In this document: in pieces, positions 52,952 to 60,409 of the stretch
Position numbering within the stretch: the stretch's first letter is position 1
How the letters are laid out: each line of letters opens with the position of its first letter
Origin: CAWJEL01 sp964647255
GTDB lineage: Bacteria; Chloroflexota; Anaerolineae; CG2-30-64-16
Assembly: GCA_964647255.1 (NCBI GenBank)
Contig: CAZYGI010000002.1
Span: 56,794-120,793 of the forward strand
DNA: 64,000 nucleotides
Direction of reading: 5' to 3'
The notes under the pieces: model-generated
The model's input: the letters and a program-made list of their open reading frames with translations, nothing else
Told to the model about the DNA's origin: nothing
Databases searched by the model: none
Program-made: the position numbers and the translations under genes

Positions 52952-53911
52952 ATGTCTTTGCAAATTGCTACCGTCAAAGCCGCGGTCGTCCAGGCCGCGC
53001 CGATCCTGTTTGACCGCGGCGCCAGCATCGAGAAGGCGTGCCGGCTGACCGCGGAGGCTGCGGACCTGGGCGCCCGGCTGATCTTGTTTCCCGAGGCGTT
53101 CGTGCCCGCGTACCCGCGCGGCTTCACTTTCGGCACGGCCATCGGTAGCCGCAGCGCGGCCGGCCGCCGGCTGTGGGAGCGCTACTGGGCGAACTCCGTG
53201 ATCATCCCCAGCCCTGCAACCGACGCACTGGGGGCCGCGGCGCGCGCGGCCGGCGCGTACCTGGCGATCGGCGTCATCGAGCGCGACGGCGAGGCCAGCG
53301 GCGGCACGCTTTACTGCACCGTGCTCTACTTCGGCCCGGACGGCCGGCTGCTCGGCAAACACCGCAAGCTCAAGCCCACCGCCGCCGAGCGGCTGATCTG
53401 GGGCCAGGGGGATGGCAGCACGTTGACGGTGCTCGACACCGAGTATGGTAAAATCGGCGGGCTGATCTGCTGGGAGAACTACATGCCGCTGGCGCGGACG
53501 GCGCTCTACGCCAAGGGGGTTGAGCTCTACCTGGCGCCCACCGCTGACAGCCGGGAGACCTGGCAGGCCACGCTGCGCCACATCGCCTGCGAAGGCCGCT
53601 GCTTCGTGCTGGGCTGCAACCAGTACGTGACGAAGGCGATGTATCCTGTTGACCTGCCGTGCATCGAAGAATTGGCGGGACAGCCGGAAGTGATGTGCCG
53701 CGGCGGCAGCGCCATCGTTTCACCGTTAGGCGAACTGCTCGCCGGGCCGCTCTACGACCGGGAGGGGATCCTCACCGCCGACCTCGACCTGGCCGAGGTG
53801 GCGCGGGCGAAGTTCGATTTCGACGTGGTCGGGCACTACGCCCGGCCGGACGTGTTTCAGTTGCACGTCAACGAGCATAGAGCGGTTTCGGTGAACCGCA
53901 GAGAATCATAG
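52952..53911 (+). CDS. Nitrilase / cyanide hydratase family C-N hydrolase
   Basis: The 319-residue protein has the complete catalytic set: Glu in ILFPEAFVPAYP near residue 48, Lys in GKHRKLKPTAAERLIWGQGD near 132 and Cys in GGLICWENYMPL near 170, followed by the nitrilase-type APTADSRETWQATLRHIA and EGRCFVLGCNQ. It should hydrolyse a nitrile to the acid and ammonia; substrate unknown. The last residues (SVNRRES) and stop are encoded by an AACCGCAGAGAATC word typical of dispersed repeats here. Confidence 0.9.
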   Translation: MSLQIATVKAAVVQAAPILFDRGASIEKACRLTAEAADLGARLILFPEAFVPAYPRGFTFGTAIGSRSAAGRRLWERYWANSVIIPSPATDALGAAARAAGAYLAIGVIERDGEASGGTLYCTVLYFGPDGRLLGKHRKLKPTAAERLIWGQGDGSTLTVLDTEYGKIGGLICWENYMPLARTALYAKGVELYLAPTADSRETWQATLRHIACEGRCFVLGCNQYVTKAMYPVDLPCIEELAGQPEVMCRGGSAIVSPLGELLAGPLYDREGILTADLDLAEVARAKFDFDVVGHYARPDVFQLHVNEHRAVSVNRRES

Positions 53912-53961
53912 GGTTCAGCGTGAGAGATGCTTCGGCACTTCTTCCAGAACGGACTGGGCCT

Positions 53962-54032
53962 TGTCACCCTGAGCGTGTAGGCTCCTGCAAGGTCAACTGA
54001 TCTCTTGAGAAGAATCGTGCCTCAGCATGACA
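53962..54032. repeat. Short diverged MITE-like element
   Basis: TGTCACCCTGAG (53962-53973) and CTCAGCATGACA (54021-54032) are inverted at 10 of 12 positions and belong to the same end family as 25219-25378. It fills the middle of the 183-base gap between the nitrilase and OsmC genes; no gene is seen there. Confidence 0.6.
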
Positions 54033-54094
54033 CTTTAGCGGTTGTGGACGGAGCGAAGGGTCTACTTCCGAGCGCTATTTCAAGGAGAGAGGTT

Positions 54095-54535
54095 ATGGGA
54101 CAAGTCGCAGTCAAATGGGCCGGCGATGACAGCCGGATGTTCCTGGGACGCGATAGCGCCGGCCGGACCGTGGTGGCGGGCTATTGGAAAAAAGAAGACG
54201 ACGGGACCTGGACCGAGTGGCGCGGGGCGAAGGCGTCGGACCTGCTGGTGATCGCGCTCTGCTCGTGCTCCGGCTACGATGTGGTGGACATCCTGCAGAA
54301 GCAGAAGGTCGCGCTCACCGGCCTCACCGTGATTGCCGACGCGGAGCAGGCCGCCGATCCGCCGTGGCCGTTCGTCAAGATTCACCTGCACTATGTCGCG
54401 TCGGGCCACGACCTGGACCCGAAGAAGGTCGAGCGGGCCATCAAGCTGTCGGAGGAAAAGTATTGTTCCGTGGCGGCCACCATCCGCGGCGTGGCGCAGA
54501 TCACGCACGACTTCGAGGTCGGGCCAGCCGCGTGA
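54095..54535 (+). CDS. OsmC/Ohr family protein
   Basis: The 146-residue protein has the OsmC fold with the two redox cysteines in LCSCSGYDVVDIL near residue 53 and EEKYCSVAATIRG near 125. OsmC/Ohr proteins reduce organic hydroperoxides using these thiols. A clear AAGGAGAGAGG precedes the ATG. Its stop overlaps the next start (GTGA). Confidence 0.9.
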   Translation: MGQVAVKWAGDDSRMFLGRDSAGRTVVAGYWKKEDDGTWTEWRGAKASDLLVIALCSCSGYDVVDILQKQKVALTGLTVIADAEQAADPPWPFVKIHLHYVASGHDLDPKKVERAIKLSEEKYCSVAATIRGVAQITHDFEVGPAA

Positions 54536-55221
54536 GCTCACCGTATCGCTGGCTCCTGTTTGACGCGGACGGTACGCTGTTCGACTACGACCGGGCGGAG
54601 GCGAGCGCGCTGGCGCGCACCTTCGCCCGCTTCGCCCTGCCGCTGGCGCCGGGCACGGCTGAGGCGTACCGGGCGATCAACGCGCGGTGCTGGCAGGCGC
54701 TGGAGCGGGGGGAGATCACGCCCGTGGTGCTGCGGTCGCGGCGGTTCGCGCTGCTGTTCAAGGCCGCAGGGCTCAGCGCAGACGTCGAGCGCTTCAGCGC
54801 GGCCTATCTCGACGCGCTGACGGAGGCCGCCGAGCTGATGGACGGTGCCGCGGAGGCGCTGGCCGCGCTGCGGGGGCGCCACCGCTTTGCGATCATCACG
54901 AACGGCCTGCAGACCGTGCAGCGTGGCCGGATCGCGCGCTCCGCGATCCGCGACGACATCGCCGCGCTGATCATCTCGGAAGAGGTCGGCTCGGCCAAGC
55001 CGGCGGCCGGCATCTTCGACGCCGCGTTCGCGGCGATGGGCGGCCCGGCCAAGCGCGAGGTCCTGATGATCGGCGACAGCCTCACGTCGGATATCCGGGG
55101 CGCGTGCGACTACGGCATTGACGCTTGCTGGTTCAACCCGGCGCGCCTGCCGCGGCCCGCCGGGCTGCCGATCGCCTACGAGATCGGCCGGTTGGCTGAG
55201 CTGGTTGGTTTGCTCGCGTAA
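54532..55221 (+). CDS. HAD-superfamily hydrolase, YjjG-like
   Basis: The 229-residue phosphatase has motif I LLFDADGTLFDYDRAEA near residue 8, motif II IITNG near 122, the lysine in GSAKPAAGIFDAAF near 148 and motif III LMIGDSLTSDIRGA near 178. YjjG-type enzymes dephosphorylate nucleoside monophosphates, including damaged ones. GTG start overlaps the OsmC stop, so the two are translated together. Confidence 0.88.
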   Translation: MSSPYRWLLFDADGTLFDYDRAEASALARTFARFALPLAPGTAEAYRAINARCWQALERGEITPVVLRSRRFALLFKAAGLSADVERFSAAYLDALTEAAELMDGAAEALAALRGRHRFAIITNGLQTVQRGRIARSAIRDDIAALIISEEVGSAKPAAGIFDAAFAAMGGPAKREVLMIGDSLTSDIRGACDYGIDACWFNPARLPRPAGLPIAYEIGRLAELVGLLA

Positions 55222-55229
55222 GTAGCACT

Positions 55230-55261
55230 GCGGAGTTCGCATCTGGGGTTGCGAACTCCGC
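55230..55261. repeat. Perfect 11-bp stem hairpin
   Basis: GCGGAGTTCGC and GCGAACTCCGC flank a 10-base loop. No T-run follows. It sits 9 bases after the HAD gene and may stabilise the transcript or be a dispersed repeat. Confidence 0.75.
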
Positions 55262-55309
55262 TCGCATGATTCTGTGTTCTCCGTATCTCTGTGGTGAGAT
55301 TTTTGAGCG

Positions 55310-56086
55310 ATGACCATGAACACCGACCTTCGATCTTACCTTGACTTCGCGGTCGAAACGGCTTACCTGGCCGGCCGGCTGACTCTTGGCTACTTCCAGA
55401 CCGGCATCCGGCCCGATATGAAGGCCGACGACACGCCCGTCACCGCGGCCGACCGGGCGGCCGAGCAGTTGATCCGCGGCCGTATCGAAAAAGCTTATCC
55501 GCAGCACGCCATCGTCGGCGAGGAGTTCGGCGTCACCGAGCACGCGGGCGCGGAGTTCCGCTGGTTTGTGGATCCGATTGATGGCACCAAGTCGTTCGTG
55601 CGCGGGACGCCGCTCTACGGCGTGTTGATTGGGCTGGAGATCGCAGGCACGATCGAGGTCGGCGCGGCCTATTTCCCCGCGCTCGACGAGATGGTTGCCG
55701 CGGCGACGGGCGAAGGGTGCCGCTGGAACGGCCGCGCCGCGCACGTATCCGAGGTGACCGATCTGCGCCGGGCCACGGCCTGCTTCACCGACGTGGCCAA
55801 CTTTGCCCGACACGGCCGCGGCGCGGCGTGGGAGCGGATCCAGGCGGCGACGTATTACCGCGCGGGGTGGGGCGACTGTTACGGCCACGCGCTGGTCGCC
55901 ACCGGCCGCGTCGAGCTCATGCTCGATCCGATCATGAACGCGTGGGACTGCGGCCCCTTCCCCGTCATCCTGCGCGAGGCCGGCGGCTACTCCGGCGACT
56001 GGGCGGGCAACGCCACGATCTACGGCAACGAGCTCCTCTCCACCACGCAGGCGCTGCTGCCCCAGGTGCTGGCGCTGATCGCGTAG
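55310..56086 (+). CDS. Inositol-monophosphatase-fold phosphatase, HisN-like
   Basis: The 258-residue protein has the lithium-sensitive phosphatase motifs: MKADDTPVTAADRAAEQLIR near residue 37, IVGEEFGVTEH near 66, WFVDPIDGTKSFVRGTPLYG near 85 with the metal aspartates, and GDCYGHALVATGRVELMLDP with NAWDCGPFPVI near 210. The FVRGTPLYG and GDCYGH features favour histidinol phosphatase (HisN). ATG 55310 and 55316 are both possible. The last 53 bases before the stop recur in diverged form at 62585-62637. Confidence 0.85.
   Translation: MTMNTDLRSYLDFAVETAYLAGRLTLGYFQTGIRPDMKADDTPVTAADRAAEQLIRGRIEKAYPQHAIVGEEFGVTEHAGAEFRWFVDPIDGTKSFVRGTPLYGVLIGLEIAGTIEVGAAYFPALDEMVAAATGEGCRWNGRAAHVSEVTDLRRATACFTDVANFARHGRGAAWERIQAATYYRAGWGDCYGHALVATGRVELMLDPIMNAWDCGPFPVILREAGGYSGDWAGNATIYGNELLSTTQALLPQVLALIA
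56029..56081 (+). repeat. Left copy of the 53-bp near-direct repeat (3' end of the HisN-like gene)
   Basis: It matches 62585-62637 at 47 of 53 positions in the same orientation. The longest identical stretches are CCACCACGCAGGCGCTGCTG and CAGGTGCTGGCGCTGATCG. It lies at the end of the phosphatase coding sequence. Confidence 0.8.
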
Positions 56087-56258
56087 CCCTGCGAATCGCC
56101 GACCGCGGACGTGAGCTACTTCAAGCGTTCCAGCGTGATTGGAAGTCACCTGACATTTCTTCGTGATGTTTTGTAGTTTGATTAGCCTCTAATTGATCTG
56201 ATTAAGTACACTGCTTAGGATATTTTCTGAGGCGTTGTCCGCGCACGGGAGCAGGAAT
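56087..56258 (+). promoter_or_regulatory. AT-rich leader upstream of the CHAT gene
   Basis: The stretch 56155-56230 is strikingly AT-rich for this genome (TTTTGTAGTTTGATTAGCC, then TAATTGATCTGATTAAG) and probably holds the promoter of the CHAT-STAND unit. No single -35/-10 pair stands out. Confidence 0.35.
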
Positions 56259-57815
56259 GTGGCGGATTATCTGGACTTGGACCTTCACGTTTCACCCCGC
56301 GGCGACAGCCGTTGCGAGGTGACGGCTGAGGAACCCGGCTCAGGTCGCGCGGGACCTCAGCCTCTGGCCTCGCACGTGCTGGATGACCCCGGGTTTCGGG
56401 CTGCCCTCGCGTCCGTACGCTTAGAGGCCGAGCCGGCGGATGGCGCGACCCTTCGCACCGTCGGCAACGGGCTTTTCCGGGCGCTCTTCAGCGGGGATGT
56501 CCTGAATCTGTTCGCTGGGCTGGTTGACCAGCGCATTCGACCTGCCCCCCAGACCTCCCTGCGCCTACACCTGGATATTGATGAACGTTTGCCCGAGATT
56601 GCTGGCTTGCCCTGGGAATTGCTCCGCTGGCGTGACGCGCCTCTCGCCACACAATTGCAGACGCTCCTTTCTCGGCGGTACGCGAGCCTTGAATACGGAA
56701 CGATTCGACCGTTGACGATTTCAGAGAGGCCCCTGGCGCTGCTGGTGATCCCGGGCGGATCGGGGTTAGACACCGGGCGAGAGCGCGATATCGTGACGGC
56801 GGCCCTCGATCGTGGTCGCATCTCCTCTGAGGTGCTTGAAGGGACGGTGACACTCGGCGGGCTGGCGGACGCACTGGCGCGCCGACCCTACCATATCCTG
56901 CATTACATCGGTCATGGCGCCGAAGCCAGAACGGAGGATGGCGCACTGCGTAGCTATCTTCGGTTCAACGCGTCGGGAGCGACCGGGGAAGAGTGGGCTG
57001 ATCATGCGCGCATTCAGGCGCTGCTCTCTACGCAGTCCGACCTGCGTTTGGTCGTGCTAAACGCCTGCAACAGCGCCGCTGTCAGTGGGCGGAACGATGA
57101 CGGGGACAGCCGTGGGTTCATCGGCTTGATCCCGGCGATCCTCCGCGCCGGGATACCGGCCGCTCTGGCGATGCAATACCCGATCCGAGATGCTGTCGCC
57201 GTCCAATTCGCCGATACGTTTTACCAGCGTTTGACCGGCGGGCAATGGGCGGGCCAGGTTGAGGTTGCGGTGACCCTGGCGCGCAACGCCTGCTATCTCC
57301 ATTTCCCGAACGACCGGGGCTTTGCCACGCCTGTGCTTTTCTTACGGGCACGCACGGGCCGCTTATTTGATATCGCGTCACCGCAAAAGGAAGAAGCTCC
57401 GATGGACACTGCGGCTCTCGGTTCGGAAACGATTTCCTTGCTCCTCCAGCACCTGTTGCAGCGCGGTGAGCCGCGCCCCCGCAGCCGGGGCGTGGCATTG
57501 CAGCGCGCCTTGCAGACGGCCGCCCGGGCTAACCCTGCCTGGGAGGAGGCGTTGGGCGATCTGGCTGCCGCGCCGGGGGACGAGGATGCCCAGGCTGCGG
57601 CGCGCATCCAACTCAAGAAGCTGCTCGCGCGCGATGCCGGGCTGGCAAGTGAGCTGGAGCGGCTGCTGCGGGCCGATGAAGCGGCCTTGCCGCAGGGAGG
57701 CGCACAGATCACCGCGGGTGAGCGGAGCATCGTCGCCGGCGGCCGGGTGAACATCACCGGCACAGTGATCACCGGTGACATTGGGGGCAGCGTGACCATC
57801 GGCAAGGGCGGTTGA
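56259..57815 (+). CDS. CHAT-domain (caspase-like) protease with C-terminal signalling motif
   Basis: CHAT proteins are caspase-fold cysteine peptidases, several of which execute or trigger bacterial cell death. The 518-residue protein has an N-terminal beta-rich region (YLDLDLHVSP, later LPWELLRWRD), then the peptidase core with the His/Cys dyad: YHILHYIGHGAE (His219) and LVVLNACNSAAV (Cys270), followed by IPAALAMQYPIRD. Residues 370-480 are helical. The last 37 residues hold TAGERSIVAGG and NITGTVITGDIGG, a motif repeated at the N-terminus of the next protein. GTG 56259 is preferred (GGGAG upstream); TTG 56235 is the alternative. Confidence 0.9.
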   Translation: MADYLDLDLHVSPRGDSRCEVTAEEPGSGRAGPQPLASHVLDDPGFRAALASVRLEAEPADGATLRTVGNGLFRALFSGDVLNLFAGLVDQRIRPAPQTSLRLHLDIDERLPEIAGLPWELLRWRDAPLATQLQTLLSRRYASLEYGTIRPLTISERPLALLVIPGGSGLDTGRERDIVTAALDRGRISSEVLEGTVTLGGLADALARRPYHILHYIGHGAEARTEDGALRSYLRFNASGATGEEWADHARIQALLSTQSDLRLVVLNACNSAAVSGRNDDGDSRGFIGLIPAILRAGIPAALAMQYPIRDAVAVQFADTFYQRLTGGQWAGQVEVAVTLARNACYLHFPNDRGFATPVLFLRARTGRLFDIASPQKEEAPMDTAALGSETISLLLQHLLQRGEPRPRSRGVALQRALQTAARANPAWEEALGDLAAAPGDEDAQAAARIQLKKLLARDAGLASELERLLRADEAALPQGGAQITAGERSIVAGGRVNITGTVITGDIGGSVTIGKGG

Positions 57816-57816
57816 T

Positions 57817-60387
57817 GTGGATGACTCCCCAACGACCAACCGGGCAGCGGTGACGGCCGGCGAACGGGCGATTACGGCCGGGCGCGATGTCATTATCACC
57901 GGTACGGTCATCACCGGCAACATCGGCGGCGATGTCCACATTCACGAGGCGAAGGTTGAGATTCCGCCGCCGCCGGAGCCGCCGCGGCCACCGGAGGTCC
58001 TGCATTTTGTAGGCCGCGAGGCCGAGCTGGGGTATTTCGCGGCCAAGCTGGCGACGTATCACCTGGCCGTGATCACCGGGATGCCGGGGATGGGCAAGAC
58101 CGCGCTCGCCGCTCGGCTGGCCGGCCGCGTCGCCTCGCCCTTCCGCACGTTCTGGCACGCGTTCCACGAGGGAGAAGGGTTCCAGTCCATCGTCTGGAAG
58201 CTGGCCGGCTTCCTGGCCTGGCATGGGCAGGGGGACCTGTGGCGGTTGGTGCAGACTGTGCAGGCGACGGGCGGGCAATTGCCGCCGCCCGAGACGCTGT
58301 TCGACTACCTGGCGCAGATGGTGCGCCGCGGACGGTTCCTGCTGTGCCTGGACGACTTCCAGTTTGTGGACGAGGATCCGCTGGTGTCACAGTTGGTGGG
58401 GCGGCTGCGCGAGGCTGTGTTGGCCGGCGATCTGGACCTGATCATCACCGCGCGGCGGCTGCCCGGCTTTCTGCAGGTGACGCAATTCGACGCCCTGGCT
58501 GGGCTGGGGGCGGCGGACGCCGATCGCCTCCTCGCGCTGGAAGGTCTGCGCCTGGCGCCGGAGGTGGCGGCCGAGCTGTACTCCCGCACTGCGGGCAATG
58601 CGCAATTCCTCACGCTGGCCGCGGACGCGCTGAAGCAGGCGGTGGATCCGGCCGAATTGGTGGCTAACCTGGCCGCGGCAGATGACATCGAGCGCTACCT
58701 GTTGGGCCAGGTGGACCGGAACCTGGGCGACGCCGAGCGGGACGTGCTGGCCGCGCTCGCTGCGCTGCTGGGCTACGGGGGCACGCGGGACGCGCTCGAG
58801 GCGGTGCTGGACGGGGGCAGCATCCAGCGTCCGCTCCGTTCGCTGGCCGACCGCCACCTGCTGATCGTCAGCGAGGGCAGCCGGGGGCGGGAGTATGCGC
58901 TGCACTCGATGCTACAGGCGTTTTACTACGCCTCACTGGGCCGGCGGCAGCGCCGCGAGCTGCACGGCCGCGCGGCCGAGTACTATGAGGTGGAGGAGGT
59001 TGACGTCATGAAGGCCGCCATCCATTACGAGCGGGCTGCGCGCTATGAGAAGGCTGCCCGATTGGCGGCCGACAACACCTGGCGTCTGATCAATCTGGGG
59101 CAGGCCGAACGGCTGCGCCGCCTGCTGGACGCGTTCGAAGCCGAGCAGTTGGAGCCGTTCCTTTGGGCCAACGTGCGGGCTGCCCGCGGCACCGTCTATG
59201 CGTTCCTGGGGGATGGCACCGCACGCGCCACCTTCGAGGCGGCCCTGGCCGATCTGGAGACGCTGCCCGCCGACGCGCGCGTGTTGGAGCTGCGCGGCCG
59301 CATCTGCCGGGAGCTGGGCGAGCGGCTGCTCAACCAGGCGCCGCAGGAGGCGCTGCGTTGGCTGGAGACCGGCCTGAAGACGCTCGCCGACACGGAGAGC
59401 GCCGAGGTGGCGCATCTGCGGATCGTCATGGGGGCTGTGCTGGGCCAACTGGGCGACTACGACGCGGCCATCAGCATGCTGGACGATGCGCTCCACACGC
59501 TTCCTGAAACCGCTTCGCAACTGCATGCCAAGGCCTTTTTGAATCTGCAGGTTGCCTACTTCAGCAAAGGCGATTACGGGCGAGCCATTGCCTACGGCGA
59601 GCGCGGCCTGGCGATTGCCCGATCGTTGGGCGACCAGTGGCAGGTGCAAGCCTTCATGACCAACCTGGCCGTCACCCGGCACATCGGCGGCGACTGGCCG
59701 GGCGCGATCGCAGACATGGAACGGGCATTGGCCCTGGCCGAGACGCTGGGGAACCGGGTGGCCCAGACCATGCTGTTGACCAATCTCGGCACCGCGCACA
59801 TCAACCTGGCTGATGATGATGCGGCGCGGCGTTACCTGGCGCGCGCGTTGGAGCTGGCCGGCGCCCTGCACCTCACCGTCCCTGAGATCAACGCCCGGCA
59901 CCGCCTGGCCGATCTCGCCATCCGCGGCGCAGATTGGGCCACGGCCGCAGGTTATCTGACGCAGGCCGAAGAGGCTGCGCTGCGCGTCGATGCCCGCAGC
60001 GCGCTGCCCGAGATTTACAGTGCCTGGGCCGAGCTCAAGCTGGGCCTGGGCGAGCCGGATGCGGCGCTGGCGCACGTGGGGCGCGCCCTCGCGCTGGCCC
60101 AAGAAGACGAGCTGACGGTCGAGGAGGGGATTAACCAGCGCATCCTTGGCCAGACCCAGCACATCCTGGGGAACGCTGCGGACGTGCGGGCCGCGTTCGA
60201 GGCGAGCCTCAGCTTGCTGGCGGGCCAGGATGACTACGAGCATGCGCGCACCCAGGCCGCCTGGGGCAAAATTCTGCTTTCACAAGACGCGGTCGGGGCC
60301 GGCGAGCTGCTGCGCCTGGCGCATGAAACCTTCAAGCGGCTGGGCGCCCGGCGTGACCTGGCGCAGATCGAGGCTGTGATGTCGTAG
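57817..60387 (+). CDS. STAND/NB-ARC ATPase with TPR sensor and N-terminal signalling motif
   Basis: The 856-residue protein has the order expected of a bacterial NLR-like switch. Residues 11-43 are a Gly/Ile/Val/Thr motif (TAGERAITAGRDV, IITGTVITGNIGG) shared with the CHAT protein; 50-65 are a Pro-rich linker; then a P-loop ATPase with GMPGMGKTALAARLAG (Lys94), Walker B RFLLCLDDFQFVDED and DLIITARRLPGF; a winged-helix part near 300-370; and about ten TPR-like helical pairs from about 440 to the end. GTG start one base after the CHAT stop. It should sense a trigger through the TPRs, oligomerise and activate the CHAT protease. Confidence 0.9.
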   Translation: MDDSPTTNRAAVTAGERAITAGRDVIITGTVITGNIGGDVHIHEAKVEIPPPPEPPRPPEVLHFVGREAELGYFAAKLATYHLAVITGMPGMGKTALAARLAGRVASPFRTFWHAFHEGEGFQSIVWKLAGFLAWHGQGDLWRLVQTVQATGGQLPPPETLFDYLAQMVRRGRFLLCLDDFQFVDEDPLVSQLVGRLREAVLAGDLDLIITARRLPGFLQVTQFDALAGLGAADADRLLALEGLRLAPEVAAELYSRTAGNAQFLTLAADALKQAVDPAELVANLAAADDIERYLLGQVDRNLGDAERDVLAALAALLGYGGTRDALEAVLDGGSIQRPLRSLADRHLLIVSEGSRGREYALHSMLQAFYYASLGRRQRRELHGRAAEYYEVEEVDVMKAAIHYERAARYEKAARLAADNTWRLINLGQAERLRRLLDAFEAEQLEPFLWANVRAARGTVYAFLGDGTARATFEAALADLETLPADARVLELRGRICRELGERLLNQAPQEALRWLETGLKTLADTESAEVAHLRIVMGAVLGQLGDYDAAISMLDDALHTLPETASQLHAKAFLNLQVAYFSKGDYGRAIAYGERGLAIARSLGDQWQVQAFMTNLAVTRHIGGDWPGAIADMERALALAETLGNRVAQTMLLTNLGTAHINLADDDAARRYLARALELAGALHLTVPEINARHRLADLAIRGADWATAAGYLTQAEEAALRVDARSALPEIYSAWAELKLGLGEPDAALAHVGRALALAQEDELTVEEGINQRILGQTQHILGNAADVRAAFEASLSLLAGQDDYEHARTQAAWGKILLSQDAVGAGELLRLAHETFKRLGARRDLAQIEAVMS

Positions 60388-60409
60388 AGGCGCGAGGGAG
60401 GTGGGTGAA

